Positions 25,281-36,357 of a DNA stretch of 64,000 bases are shown here, piece by piece. This stretch comes from Diplolepis rosae. Its lineage: Eukaryota; Arthropoda; Insecta; Hymenoptera; Diplolepididae. How positions within the stretch are numbered: position 1 is the stretch's first letter; each line of letters begins with the position of its first letter. Both the position numbers and the translations under genes were made by a program. The notes under the pieces are model-generated. The model had not been told where the DNA came from. It searched no databases and saw only the letters and a list, made by a program, of their open reading frames with translations. The stretch lies in contig JAPYXD010000704.1 in the NCBI GenBank assembly GCA_030998225.1, forward strand, positions 2,108,001 to 2,172,000, written 5' to 3'.

Positions 25281-25940
25281 GGGGGTAGTATACATTCATT
25301 TAGCGTTTTTTCAAAAAAAAATTTTTTTGTAGTAAAATTTATTTCAGTACATTAGTCATTTGTTATATGATAATGTACATATTGAAAAGTTGAAAAAAAA
25401 TTGTTGTTTATTTTTATCTAAATCCGGCGAAGATATGGCAGCCTGAAAAAAACTCCTTTTTGCTGACGACCACGATTTCTGAACTCTGGAGGATCTGAAA
25501 GCAAAAATACAAAATGATTCTTAAAGACTACATGAGTGGCCGCAGCCGGGAGTAGAATCGTGAAAAAAATGAAAAATAACAAAATGGCGGACGCTGAAAA
25601 TTTTTCCCTCAGTTTTTACCATTACAATTGTTTGAAAAATTATCAATTATTAATTTAAAATTCTAATTCTACTACGAGTTACAGCCATTCATGTATTATT
25701 TGAGAATCATTTTGTTTTTTTGCTTTCAGATGCTCTAAAGTTCAGAAATCGTGGTCGCCAGCAAAAAGGAGTTTTTTTCAGGCTGCCGTATCTTCGTTGG
25801 ATTTGGATAAAAATAAACAACAATTTTTTTTTAACTCTTCAATATGTACATTATCATGTAACAAATGATTAATGTACTGAAATAAATTTTACTATAAAAT
25901 AAAAAAATTGTGAAAAAACGCTAAATAAATGTATACCCCC
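25281..25940. mobile_element. TTAA-flanked hairpin MITE 2, abutting MITE 1
   Basis: Nearly the whole 660-base element folds back on itself: GGGGGTAGTATACATTC at the left, GTATACCCCC at the right, and internal GGCAGCCTGAAAAAAACTCC pairing with GGAGTTTTTTTCAGGCTGCC. Left flank is TTAA, right flank ATAA (one change). It begins only ten bases after MITE 1. Confidence 0.65.
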
Positions 25941-27540
25941 ATAAAACAACACTATTTTTTTTAAAGCCTCTACAATTTGTGACCTAATTAAGATATTCTG
26001 GTACAGTTTATGGTCCACTTGCAATAATCACAAAAAAGTGTTGACAAAATGAAAATTAAAAAAAAGGATGTACTTTTTCTATAAATATTCAAAGTCGATT
26101 TCCTCAAAAATCCCATCTTTTTGTTGCACAAATTTTTGTTTCATTGCTATTCATATGAGGAAGGAATCGTGCAAGTTTAATACGCACTAAACCATTTTGT
26201 AGTCAGGAGAATTTTTTCCAAACAATTTTTTAAACAATTTTTTGCAACATTCACACATCCTCTACAGAATATACAGTTAAACTTTAACAAATAATTATTT
26301 GAACCTTTTCATATTATGTATTCTTATCTTCGAAGTAATTATGTTAATTCCTCAAAACCACTTAAAAACTTCAAAAATTTTCTTGAATTACTTAAAATGT
26401 CTTAAAATTTCCTAGTCACTTAAAATCACTTTAAATGTTTGAAATACCTTCAAATTTTTGTTAAATTTCAATATTTTTACAATTTTTTTGCGGATTTAGA
26501 AAGAGAACCCCTAACTCTACCAGAAGCTATAAAAAAATCTGAATTTCTCGATTAGATCAAAAGTTATAGTGGCTTTAAAAATAAATTGTGTTTTTTTGAG
26601 AAACTACCTACAAAAATCGAATACTCACAAAATCGCGAAAATAGATTTTTCTTCAAAACAGAAAAATACATGCCAACACATTTATTTTAAAAAATAATAT
26701 ATTTTATCAGCAACAGAGTCTGCCTGTCTGATTTGGAATGGATTCGATCTATAGAATCCAATTTTTTTTTAAATTACAGTTTCTTATAGAATGTCGAGCA
26801 CGCTACGAACATTTATTTTTTTTCCAAAAGTAATGGAATTTTTAGAAACTATTTAAGTACAATAACATTTTAATCTTTATCATATCATGTCGTCATTGTC
26901 AGGAAACTTGTCAACCGACTCTTTTCTTTTCTCCTTCATCTCACTTTTCAGCTCCTTTAATTTACTTCTTTGCTTCTTTCTGGAAGAGTAATATGGTACT
27001 GCATTGTCGGACTTATCAGAAGAAGTCGATGATTCCTGAAAAACGTAATAATATTGTTACTTAGCAAGATTTAAATTTATTTCAATCCCGTATTTAATTA
27101 TAATATTTCTGAACGAAAATGAGGAAATCGAGTTTTCAGGTTAGAACTTGGATCCGTCATACCATTCATTGATATATCATATATATAATAAATTTGAAAA
27201 CAATTTATTAATTAAAAAAACGTACCTTGGCATCCTTGCCAGACAGCTTTTCGTTTCTCTTTTTTCTCCTTGTAGGAAATTGCGAACGTAAATTAGTACG
27301 CTTTTTGGGTAACTTGTCTTCCTGAAAATTATCTTCAGAACTACTCCAGCTTCCGGACTCCTGTGAAATAATTGTTATGTATTCAATCTTACTTAGAAGA
27401 CAAATTTCTACTGTCGAAATGTGTCAGATTATTAAATACATTCAATTTTAACTTAGAAACAAATTAAATATATAACTTAATTAATGTATTCAAACTTTTC
27501 AATTTATATAATTTCTTGCTCCTATTGAAAATAGTCAAAC

Positions 27541-27605
27541 AGGTCACTGCAGTATAGGATCCTATATGTTTCACCTATATAGGTGCTATCTATACGAAAT
27601 AACAC
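27541..27605. promoter_or_regulatory. Internal copy of EnSpm terminal repeat words, transposase side
   Basis: GTATAGGATCCTATATG and CACCTATATAGGTGC lie just downstream of the transposase first exon. These are the same words that fill the element's terminal regions, suggesting a transposase-binding or autoregulatory site. Inference from motif identity. Confidence 0.45.
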
Positions 27606-27799
27606 AGTATTTGACAAATAATTAAAAGTTATATTTATAATTAGTATGAATAATTATACGAGAAAGATAAATCAAAATTAAAAAACTACTTCAGCTTTTC
27701 ATTACAAAGAAGCCGCTGTACAAAACATATATTTCAAGGTTAGACGAAACTGTTGAATGTATCATCTGCATGTGCAATAATTATGTATGTACTTACCAT

Positions 27800-28422
27800 G
27801 TGTCACTCGCGTTGAAAATACGCAAGTTGTTTGGCATATAATGTAATTTTCGCTCACACTATTCAAGAAATAAGTTTTATTATATACAGATGCTATCACA
27901 AACAACGAGAAATCAGGAAAATTATTTAAAAAGTAACCGTCTTGTACTTTCGCGTAATTCTACGGTTTTATAAGCAATAATTTCCAATGCTCTCTCAGGC
28001 ATATTGCCATCATTGGCTATTCCTTCTATAGCATGCAACAACGCCGGCGCAATGAAATTGGCGCGAAGGAAGAAGCAGTCAGAGCAGCGTTGCTAGCGTT
28101 GCCATTTTTCCTCCATACATTGTAAATGTAAAGTCGTTAATTCTTTGTCTCTTAGTTTGATTTTATTTTCCGGGTGCCGTCCCATGTGGACGCAAAATGC
28201 AAAGCAGGAAACCAACAGCCAATTACAGAACACCTTTAGGAAGAAAGAAATCTAGATCTTTTCTGTAATTGGCTGTTCGATTTGCGCGTTGCATTTTGCG
28301 CCCACAAGCATTTCAAGTTCAAGCGTGTTTAAGTTCACCTCGTGGTTCGCGCTTACAGGTGTGCTTTTCTAATCTCGCGTGTCGTGTCCTGTAGTTTGCA
28401 ATATTTATTTTAGTTAAGAATA
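27800..28422. promoter_or_regulatory. Divergent promoter region of the EnSpm element
   Basis: The two genes start away from each other across this region. It contains an inverted repeat, GACGCAAAATGCAA with AACAGCCAATTACAGAA at 28,188-28,235, pairing with 28,262-28,302. That includes a CCAAT-type CAGCCAATTACAG word on both strands. No clear TATA box was seen. Confidence 0.45.
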
Positions 28423-28857
28423 ATGTCTTCCTGCAGTAAGCAAACGATTACACACGCGTACATTCAATATCTTAAAGACAAAGAAAAGGAAATTGTGACG
28501 TTAACACAATTTGTAAACTGCAATTTATCGAGTATCACATGTGGACAAAGTGCGAAAGTAAAATGGTTCAATGATGTTACCAAGAAATATGAGATACATG
28601 AAGCCTACATACACTTCTTGGGGAGTAAGTAATTTTTTGGTTTCTTATTACATATGTTATTGTTTCTGCATCATAAATTTGTAGTGCCCAACAGTGTTTT
28701 AATTAATAAAAATCCGCGAGTGTTTCCTTCTGTAATAGCTATAGCTATGAAGTATTTATTTTTACTGCTATTGCACAAGTATGCATGTATAATATAATTA
28801 TATTCCTTTCTTAATATTATTAATTATAATTTCTTTAAATCAATTTGTTAATGTAGT

Positions 28858-28970
28858 TCACACTAGGAGGTTTCTGTACAGGAACCTCCTATATAGGATC
28901 CTATATAAATACCTATAGGACGTGACAATACTATATAGGGTCCTACACTTATAGGAATTTTCAACAGCAC
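28858..28970. promoter_or_regulatory. Internal copy of EnSpm terminal repeat words, BEN-gene side
   Basis: CTCCTATATAGGATCCTATA and further CTATAGGA, TATAGGGTCCTA words lie in the first intron of the + strand gene. With the cluster at 27,541 it brackets the divergent promoter region symmetrically. Confidence 0.45.
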
Positions 28971-29639
28971 TTATCCAGCACTGTTAAAATCAAGAATTTC
29001 ATATTGAACCACATTATTCGACTATTTCGTTTTGCGCAAAAAAAATGAAATGTAAAAAATTTTTCGCTCTGTACACATGATTCTTTGTAAAAAATAGGGT
29101 TCGGCCCAGAGGGAAAAAATATGTAATAATACTTATTGAGTAATATATTAAATCGAATTTTAAAGGTAGAACTGTGTTCGAACTCCCGGAAATCTAATTT
29201 TTTCGTTTCTTTGGTAGAAAATTCACTCTTGAAATGAAAATTATTTGTTCAATTAATCTATTAATTTGCATTGTTGAAAATGTAAGAATTTACTAATTTT
29301 TTTTTTAATCCACTCTTGGATATAAGTTGAACTGTTGTTTTCACCTACTTATTTCTGTTCGGTTTTTTTAAAACTTCGATAAATCACATTTTTGTATGAA
29401 AATTAATTTTAATTCTTGAAAATCCAAGAGTTTCATGATTTTGTTGAAAATATAGATATTTAGTTCAAAATGAAGTAATTTCGTTGCAAGTTTACTTTCA
29501 TGGTTGTAACTTCAACTTTTTGTTATTGAACGTTAATTCTCCTTGCTGAAAATCCATATTTTTGTTAAAAAATTTGGTTGTATATTTTGTTACAAATTTA
29601 AATATTTTTATAATTTAATTTAAATTTAAGAATTTGAAA

Positions 29640-29775
29640 TCTTTCTGTGGAAAAAAGACGCTTCCGACTGCGCTGGGACTCAAGCTTAGGTCTTTCGATT
29701 GCCAGAGCAACATTATTGGAGAATCACTAGTCGCGTATCAGATAGGATACGTTACCGACAGGTGTCCTCGCAGAC
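29640..29775 (-). repeat. tRNA-derived SINE-like repeat
   Basis: On the minus strand the sequence resembles a tRNA: a region ending in an anticodon-like segment, then a T-arm of the type TTGAGTCCCAGCGCAGTC. A second, shorter copy of the T-arm half (GGGCTCGAATCCCAGCGCAG, minus strand) lies at about 30,085-30,165. Between them are inverted AT-rich copies (29,815-29,995) sharing AAATTTGAATTTAATTTGCA. It is SINE-like rather than a functional tRNA gene. Confidence 0.4.
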
Positions 29776-30446
29776 AATTTCAAACTCCTATATCGCAAAT
29801 AAATGCAAATTAAATTCAAATTTTAATTAAAATTTGAATTTAATTTGCATTTATTGCATTTAAAAATCATATAGATCAAAAAGAAAGCTAAAAAACTATA
29901 TCGCAATAAAAATTAAAATTTGAATTTAATTTGCATTTATTTGTGATATAGTTTTTTAGCTTTCTTTTTGATCTATATGATTTTTTTAGCTTCCTTTTTT
30001 ATAATACGTTCATAAATTAATGAATTTAATGTAAAGAAACTGACCCAATGCCAATACAAAGATATTTGAACGAATTAAATTTAAGAATTTAAAATTTTTC
30101 TGTAGAAAAAAAGACGCTTTTGACTGCGCTGGGATTCGAGCCCAGGTCGTTCGATTGCTATTGAAATTTTTATACTTTTTTGAAATTATTTATTTTATTT
30201 TCAGCCAGTGACTCTGATGTACTGCAACAAGTACAAACAGTTGAAAAAAATGGGACTCGTTTAAAGCTGCCCTCGCAGAAAGTTCTTCAGTCAATAAGTG
30301 TGGAAGAACAGGAACAAGAATCCAGAGAAGTTGATTCAAAAATTAAAGTATGACAAGATGTTTAAAATCTGCATAGAAATTAAATTTGTTTTCTATTTGT
30401 TATACTTTAAATTTCTTTTAGTGATTATTATTTTAAATAATAATAA

Positions 30447-30930
30447 TTGATACGTTTGCATTGGCTTTAGGGTCCATAAATGAAAAAGTCTATTTAATCA
30501 GACGTTTCGGCTCTGATCGGAGCCCTCATCAGTGATATTTTTTAAAATCTTCTATGTAGGAAGTAGGGAATCCTTTTTCTTTAGTAAAAAACTTTGGTTG
30601 AATACAGAATTTTTTATCCTGTTTTTCCGTTCTCTATGTAATTTTTTTAGAAGACACATGATTTCCCACCAACTCACTGTAAGATGTTATGTTTGTAACT
30701 TGAGTTGGTGGGAAATTATGTGTCTTCTAAAAAAATTCCATAGAAAACGGAAAAAAAGGATAAAAAATTCTGTATTCAACCAAAGTTTTTTACTAAAGAA
30801 AAAGGATTCCCTACTTCCTACATAGAAGATTTTAATAAATATCACTGATGAGGGCTCTGGTCAGAGCCGAAACGTCTGATTAAATAGACTTTTTCATGTA
30901 TGGACCCTAAAGCCAATGCAAACGTATCAA
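30447..30930. mobile_element. Near-perfect hairpin MITE in BEN-gene intron
   Basis: TTGATACGTTTGCATTGGC at 30,447 and its inverse at 30,930 bound arms of about 220 bases that pair almost perfectly (TCAGACGTTTCGGCTCTGAT; GGAAGTAGGGAATCC). The loop is short, near 30,690. The 97-codon open frame on it is a hairpin artefact. Confidence 0.65.
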
Positions 30931-32155
30931 GTATTATAAATCAAATCAAGGTTCAATACAATCTACCATTTTAATTATTTTAAATATTTGATAAAAACCA
31001 GTATTACATATACATATATATATATTTGTTTTTCTCGCACACAATATAGAGAGCCATAATGGAAACTGCTAAGTCAAAAATGAATGAGGAAATTCTCCAT
31101 AAAAAGGCAAGTGACGTCTTGATGAGGTCAAGAGAGCCTCTATCTTTGCTCTCGACAACAAATATAGAAAAAAATTTGGAACCCAGTCCCAGCCTCCCAT
31201 TTTCTGCCTCTACTAATCACACAGAAAAGTCACCTGAACTCGATGAGGAAGAAAACTTGCAAGCTAAAGGAGCAGCAAGTAGACATTTCGACAAGGAAAT
31301 CATATATAATGAGATAGCACCAGAACAATCAGAAACGGAAAACCTTGAAGATAGCCAGATGGATTTTGAACTTTCGCTAGAGAAAGAAAACGTTCTAAAC
31401 GAACAAGCAGAACCTAGTGTGTCCGAGAATAAAAGATTTCAACGTAAGAAGCAGGAGAAAAGTCGTGAAGTGAAATTACAAAAATACGACACGGTTAATG
31501 ACCAGGTATTCATTCAATAACATTATTTATATTTAGATGAGATATACATTTAATATATAAGTATGTTTTTCTTATATGTTGAAAGACTTATCTCGGTGGT
31601 GGGATCTTCGTGGAGACATCGGATTGGAATTCGATCAATGCTATCAATAAGCACGGTCCATTTATAATAGGTCTGGCAACAACAATTTGAGGCGATCAAC
31701 TTGCAGATATGTGTTTAGATCTGAAAAAAGCCAGACCACGGTATGAGGGTCAAATACGGAAAAAATTCCCAAAAAAGATGATAAAAGCCATTGAAGGTAC
31801 ATATTCATAAAAAAAATGCTAATCTCATATTCTGCAATTTTGTTATGCTACTGGAAGTTGTATCACGTTTATATTTTAGATGTTTTCTTGGACAAGCTGC
31901 GGTCCCAGGGGTATAAGGGAAACCGCAAACTGAAGCACCTTCTTAAAACAGTAAGAACTACTCTTACGCGTAAAGTAAATGATTTGAATAAAAAATGGAA
32001 TAACGAAGTTGGAGGTAGGTTGAAAAACTATTATATAAATTTCTCTTGTGATAAGAAATTTTTAAAATATTTTTATAACAATTTATCAAATGTAATCATC
32101 TGGGTCGCTACCATTCTTTGAAGCGAATTTAATCAAATTGATTATTATACTATTA

Positions 32156-32336
32156 TGGTGCCTATCAATGGCAGATAAAAGCAGTGGATGAAACTTGAAA
32201 ACGTTTAGTCATTATGATATGTAGCCAATGGCAGAGCTCCTAAGGAGCACTAGGTGAATGTCATTGGCTCCGCTGCTTAATGACAAAACGTTTACAACTT
32301 TCATCCACTGCTTTCATCTGCCATGAGACGGCACCA
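32156..32336. mobile_element. Short hairpin MITE
   Basis: TGGTGCC and AGCAGTGGATGAAA at the left pair with TTTCATCCACTGCT and GGCACCA at the right, about 181 bases. It lies in the last intron of the BEN-like gene. Confidence 0.55.
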
Positions 32337-32545
32337 TGAGAATGAATTTCCTGTACCAGACAAACGTTCATCATTTTTTCGTTAACTTTAAAATTATTTC
32401 ATTCCAAACACTTGAATATGTTGTGCCTCCGATTTTCAATGCTTAATTGAAAGAACATAATATTTTTCTTTTGCAGATGACAGTGACAGCGTTTCAGAAT
32501 AAACTTTTATTAATCGTTTACACCATATATGTATAATATGTGTGT

Positions 32546-32831
32546 GTGACGCGCTCCGAGAAAAGGAACTTTAGGTCCAAACATTCATTACATTCTTATA
32601 TTGTGTGTGCGTGTGTCCTGGCGCGCTTTGGGTAAACTTGCTCAACGACGGCGAAGAATCCTGAATGCATAGATACGCAGCGCAAGTGTGCAGTCGTAAA
32701 TGGAGGGAGTCGAAACACTCGAGCTCGTCCTCCACCACGTATTATACTAGAACAGGAGCTCGCCGCTTCAATCGGTTCTCCTGTAAAATCCGTCATTCGT
32801 ACCTAAGGTTCCTTTTCTCAGAGCGCGTCAC
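32546..32831. mobile_element. MITE with 31-base inverted ends
   Basis: GTGACGCGCTCCGAGAAAAG pairs with CTTTTCTCAGAGCGCGTCAC. It lies just beyond the stop of the BEN-like gene. Another partial end (GTGACACGCTC) follows in an AT microsatellite at 32,840-32,852. Confidence 0.6.
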
Positions 32832-33275
32832 ATATATATATGTGACACGCTCTATATATATTTACTCGTTCTTCATTTTAAATGTTCTTTTAAAAAAATT
32901 TTACGTTTTGTATTTTGCATTAATTTTATCAGTTCGCAAGTGCTGCCCTACAACGTAAAAATTGATCCAACTAACTTTGGGCCGAACGCTTGTAGCAAGA
33001 ATTTGTACACTTTTTAGCCATCACAGGCTACCAAAATGTAACTTACATCACCTTTTTCGTTGCAGGGCAGTATATCTGACTGCGTTAGTGGGCACAAATA
33101 GTGCTAATTTCATATTTTATGGTAGACGTTACAATTACGTTCATGAGTACAAATAGGGCACCCCCCTAGGTCATTCTATATTATTAATGTTACTAGAATA
33201 TTACATAGGATATAAATGTCGGACCTTCGGAATATTTAAGGGCATGTAATTGTCTGTCATTACCATTATTTTAAA

Positions 33276-33841
33276 CGCCCTAGCGGACCCGGTTGACAGA
33301 ACGGTCAGAAAACACTCTGACTGTTCTCTGACCGTTCTTTGACCTTTCATTATTATGACTATGAAATTTAAAAAAAACATCCAAGTCAATGCAATTATGA
33401 CACTGCAATAAAATTTGAATAAGAAGGTGTAGGAATAAATATAATAATATTATTCTTTATCGAAAAAAGTTATAAAAACATCATATACCTGTCATTGAAG
33501 GCAGTGCAGTGGTTCACCATTTGCGGTACGTCTCCACCATCAGGAATGGCTATTGGTAAAAGTGAAATAAAAGTAGTTGCGTCTCACTTCAACCAATGGT
33601 CAACCTTGACAGTGGAGACGTTCCACACATGGTGAACCACTGCACTGCCTTCAATGACACATATATGATGATTTTCTAACTTTTGTCGATAAAAAATAAT
33701 ATTATTGCATTTATTCCTACACCTTCTATTTCAAATTTCGCCACAGAATCATGATTGCAATGCTTTAAATGTTATTTTATCGTTCTTAACCATAATAATG
33801 CGTATTATCTGACCGTTCTCTCAACCGGGTCCGCTAGGGCG
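33276..33841. mobile_element. Foldback MITE
   Basis: CGCCCTAGCGGACCCGGTTGA at 33,276 and its inverse ending at 33,841. The centre contains a second palindrome (GGCAGTGCAGTGGTTCACCA and its inverse), so nearly all 566 bases can fold. No coding content. Confidence 0.6.
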
Positions 33842-34189
33842 AATTTCATCGAACTAATTATTAGAATGAACTCTCCGTTCAAGACAGATGTCCATCGTTC
33901 TTTTATTTGTGTACGGTTTGTTACTGAAAATCTATTCTAATAATTAATTTATGAGTAAGTTCATTTAAAATGAATGGCGATGTCATAGATGAATAGAAGT
34001 CCTTAAGGGTGATAGACTTATAAGTTTTTGATAATAAGTTTTCTAACTGTACGAGACTGCAAAGGCTTTAAAGAGTATCTACTTTTATATCATGTTTTAT
34101 AGTTCTTAAGACGTGTAACATGTAAATAAAGAAGAAGCTTACATGCAAGAATCAGAAACTTATTGAATCATGTGTTTGTTAGAAATTTT

Positions 34190-35086
34190 TGTACGCGTTG
34201 TATGTATAGTCTACAAATTTGAGACTTAATGATAAATATTATTTTAATAATTTCTTCACAGAAGTTGGTTTCCGATCCCACTACATATTCCAAGGAAGGA
34301 ATTTACAGAAGTTCTTCCCAGGGTGTTTGATGTATTTTATATAGGGCCAATTCTACATCGAAATAGGGCCCTTCTACAAAAAAACTGAAAGAGCCAAATC
34401 GATTTGTGTTGTATTTCTTAATCGAAGATCAATAAGTCAATCTTTCCTATTTGGGCCCTGTTAGTATATTTTAAGAAGGGATAGAAACGAATGCACAATT
34501 TCACGTACGGACAATTCATATAGGAATAAATATATGGTTTTATGTAGGGCCAATTCATGGAGGAGCGTACGTAGGATTTCACATAGGTCTACTTCATACA
34601 GAAAGGAACGTAGGATTTCGCGTAGGTCTAACTTGTCGTGCAGATCGTAGGATTTCACGTAGGAAGACTTTTTATGTATAGGATTTCACATAGGTGCAGT
34701 TTATAGGTATGGTCATAGGATGTCAAATAGGTGTAGTTCCCAGGGATAGTAATAGGATTTTACACAGGTGCTGTTCATAGGTACGGTAAGAGGATTTTGG
34801 ATAGGTGCAGCTCGTAGGTACGATCATGGGATTTTAGGTAGGTGAAATTCATGGGCAGTAAAATAGGATTTTATAAAGGGGCAACTCGCAGGGTTTCACA
34901 TAGGTGCAAGATGTAGGTTCAAACATAGGACTTTTTGTAGGAACCTACGTAGAAAACTACATAGGATAATAGGTCATTTCCTATAGGTTGTACCTATAGG
35001 ATGACATATAGGATCCTATATAGGTTCCTATATAGGGACCTATATAGTTTCCTAAATAGGGACCTGCATAGGAATTTTCAGTAGGG
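34190..35086 (-). repeat. EnSpm right terminal inverted region
   Basis: Inverted copy of 20,280-21,215, with the same arrays of CCTATATAGG-type words. It ends CAGTAGGG at 35,086. Confidence 0.75.
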
Positions 35087-35486
35087 TTTGGCTGGTTTAT
35101 GTGAATAAAGGTATAAAAAACTTCACATATCTTGATATACTATCTCAAATTTAGTTTCAAATTATAACTACCTCTTTTCATCAACCTTTGCTACTGAAAT
35201 GTAATTCTAAATCTATGAAAATATAACTAATACGTGTCAAGAGAAGATTATAATATTAGTGCGTCAATTTACCCGACATGGCGGGTAAATTGACGCAGGT
35301 GCAGTCCTTCGGAAATCTGAATAAAAACCTGCTTTAATAATTTTCAATGCAATCTTTATCCATTGGAAAGTATAGAAAAGATATCCAGCTATTAAATAAA
35401 TGTTTTTTCATCATTTTTAGTCATATACTTTCTTTTTAAACTCGCACTTTCTATTAGGTGCGCCAATTTCGTCGCTTCTCCCCTAT

Positions 35487-36357
35487 CACACAGCTTTGCT
35501 GCTTTTCTTTTCAAGGCGCTTTCTTTCGTAATCTCAGCTTTTTCTTGACGATTCTAATTCTAATTTGCAAGTAGTATTGCACAATGTTTACTTAAATTCG
35601 CAGAAAATCAACTGAAATGCGTTTCTGTTACGATGATGCTTTTCAAAGAGACATTCTACTTTGGCATTAACAATAAATTTTGTTTCATGCGATTTGTTTA
35701 AAATTAGCTTAGTTATGTATATTTTTCGCTAATTTTACTTTTTTGAAGGAAATTATTCTTCTGGAAAATTGGCTTACTAATTCAAGGAATAATTGGGAAA
35801 AATTTTGGAATTAATTTGAAAATAAATTTTTCTTACAATAAAAGGTAAGAAAATTAGCTAATGTAACATCTTCATATTTTCATTTATTTATTTAAACTAA
35901 AACCATCCCAAATATAAAGGAACTCAAGAATAATAAGAGATGGAAAAAAAAGTCAGAGGAACAGCCTGAAAACATCAGACATCTTCTTTAGGTTAGAATT
36001 CGGACATTACAATTGAAGCAATAAAAATTGAAAATGATATCTATTAAAATTTTAAAAAAATTGATCACATTAAGTTTTACACAGATATTAATTATTATTT
36101 ATATACTTATTTATACATACCGATGCTATAACATTTCCAGCAGGATCCTTTACTTCTCTCTTCCAAATAACCTCTTCTTTAAGAAAATGTTTCTCGCAAA
36201 CAAACTGTCCGGCTGTTACAATAAAATTTTTTTTTATTGCTTTTTGATATTCAGCAACTAAATCTTTAGACACTTTGAAAAAATGAATTTTCTTGCTGTT
36301 AGCACGAGTTGAACTGTAACCCGATGAACAGTTTGGGGCGATGCACTTATTAATCAT
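35487..36357 (-). pseudogene. Internally deleted THAP/P-like transposase
   Basis: 36,357-36,088 encodes an 89-residue THAP domain: CIAPNC near the start and CEKHF about 45 residues later (C-x2-4-C ... C-x2-H), the DNA-binding domain of P-element transposases. Near 35,700-35,490 a degraded sequence resembles the C-terminal tail seen at 38,373 (the AEI..KKKAAKL type). The catalytic middle is missing. It is a deletion derivative, with the TA MITE inserted just past its end. Confidence 0.55.

Larger units (their letters stand above)
21412..27799 (-). pseudogene. tnp2-type EnSpm transposase, multi-exon, broken
   Basis: Exons, by splice signals: ATG before GTAAGT at 27,799; 27,361-27,227; about 27,037-26,960; 24,092-23,949; about 23,870-23,696; then a long terminal exon from about 23,525 to 21,412. 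The N-terminal exons are Ser/Lys-rich and repeatedly begin with ESxSxS. The main exon has a Cys-pair finger (CNKCGFYIG, CSLC) and the tnp2 core: FNTDGAPLFESSSYSIWPI, KPDMNVFLKPFV, QFNGRYGCNWCLHP and HIPLHLAKSVLNWGPLYAHS. In-frame stops lie at 23,388-23,386 (TAA) and 22,671-22,669 (TGA). The catalytic protein is therefore interrupted twice and not functional as it stands. Two TTAA MITEs sit in an intron. Confidence 0.8.
28423..32500 (+). pseudogene. BEN-domain-like second protein of the EnSpm element
   Basis: Exons by splice signals: 28,423-28,625; 30,205-30,348; about 31,050-31,506; about 31,588-31,798; 31,879-32,013; 32,477-32,500. The N-terminus is a compact Cys-containing segment, followed by acidic Ser/Glu-rich linkers. 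The fourth and fifth exons encode a region with LGGGIFVETSDWNSINAINK and LADMCLDLKKARPR that resembles a BEN domain, a DNA-binding module of insect chromatin proteins and transposons. A TGA at 31,688-31,690 interrupts that domain where a Trp codon is likely. An auxiliary DNA-binding protein for transposition is the natural reading. The BEN call is by eye. Confidence 0.55.
20280..35086. mobile_element. EnSpm/CACTA-superfamily transposon, 14.8 kb
   Basis: The ends CCCTACTGAAAATTCC and its inverse lie at 20,280 and 35,086, inside inverted terminal regions of about 0.9 kb (20,280-21,215 and 34,190-35,086). These regions are packed with short direct and inverted CCTATATAGG and CACCTATGTGAAATCCTA words. 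Flanks share TT. Inside, a tnp2-type transposase gene (- strand) and a BEN-like gene (+ strand) diverge from a common region at 27.8-28.4 kb. Both genes have stops, so the element is defective. Introns are loaded with MITEs. Confidence 0.8.
19327..35483. mobile_element. TA-flanked MITE interrupted by the EnSpm element
   Basis: The left end GGGGAGAAGCGGCGAAATTG at 19,327 and the right end CAATTTCGTCGCTTCTCCCC ending at 35,483 are inverted copies, each flanked by TA. Without the EnSpm insertion the element would be about 1.35 kb. Subterminal words of the type AAATTGGCGCA recur inside. No transposase was found. The TA duplication suggests Tc1/mariner-type mobilisation. Confidence 0.6.

Noticed and set aside
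29640..29775. Possible tRNA gene on the minus strand
   Set aside because: Only the T-arm half is convincing, no complete cloverleaf can be drawn, and a second partial copy lies nearby; better explained as a SINE-like repeat.
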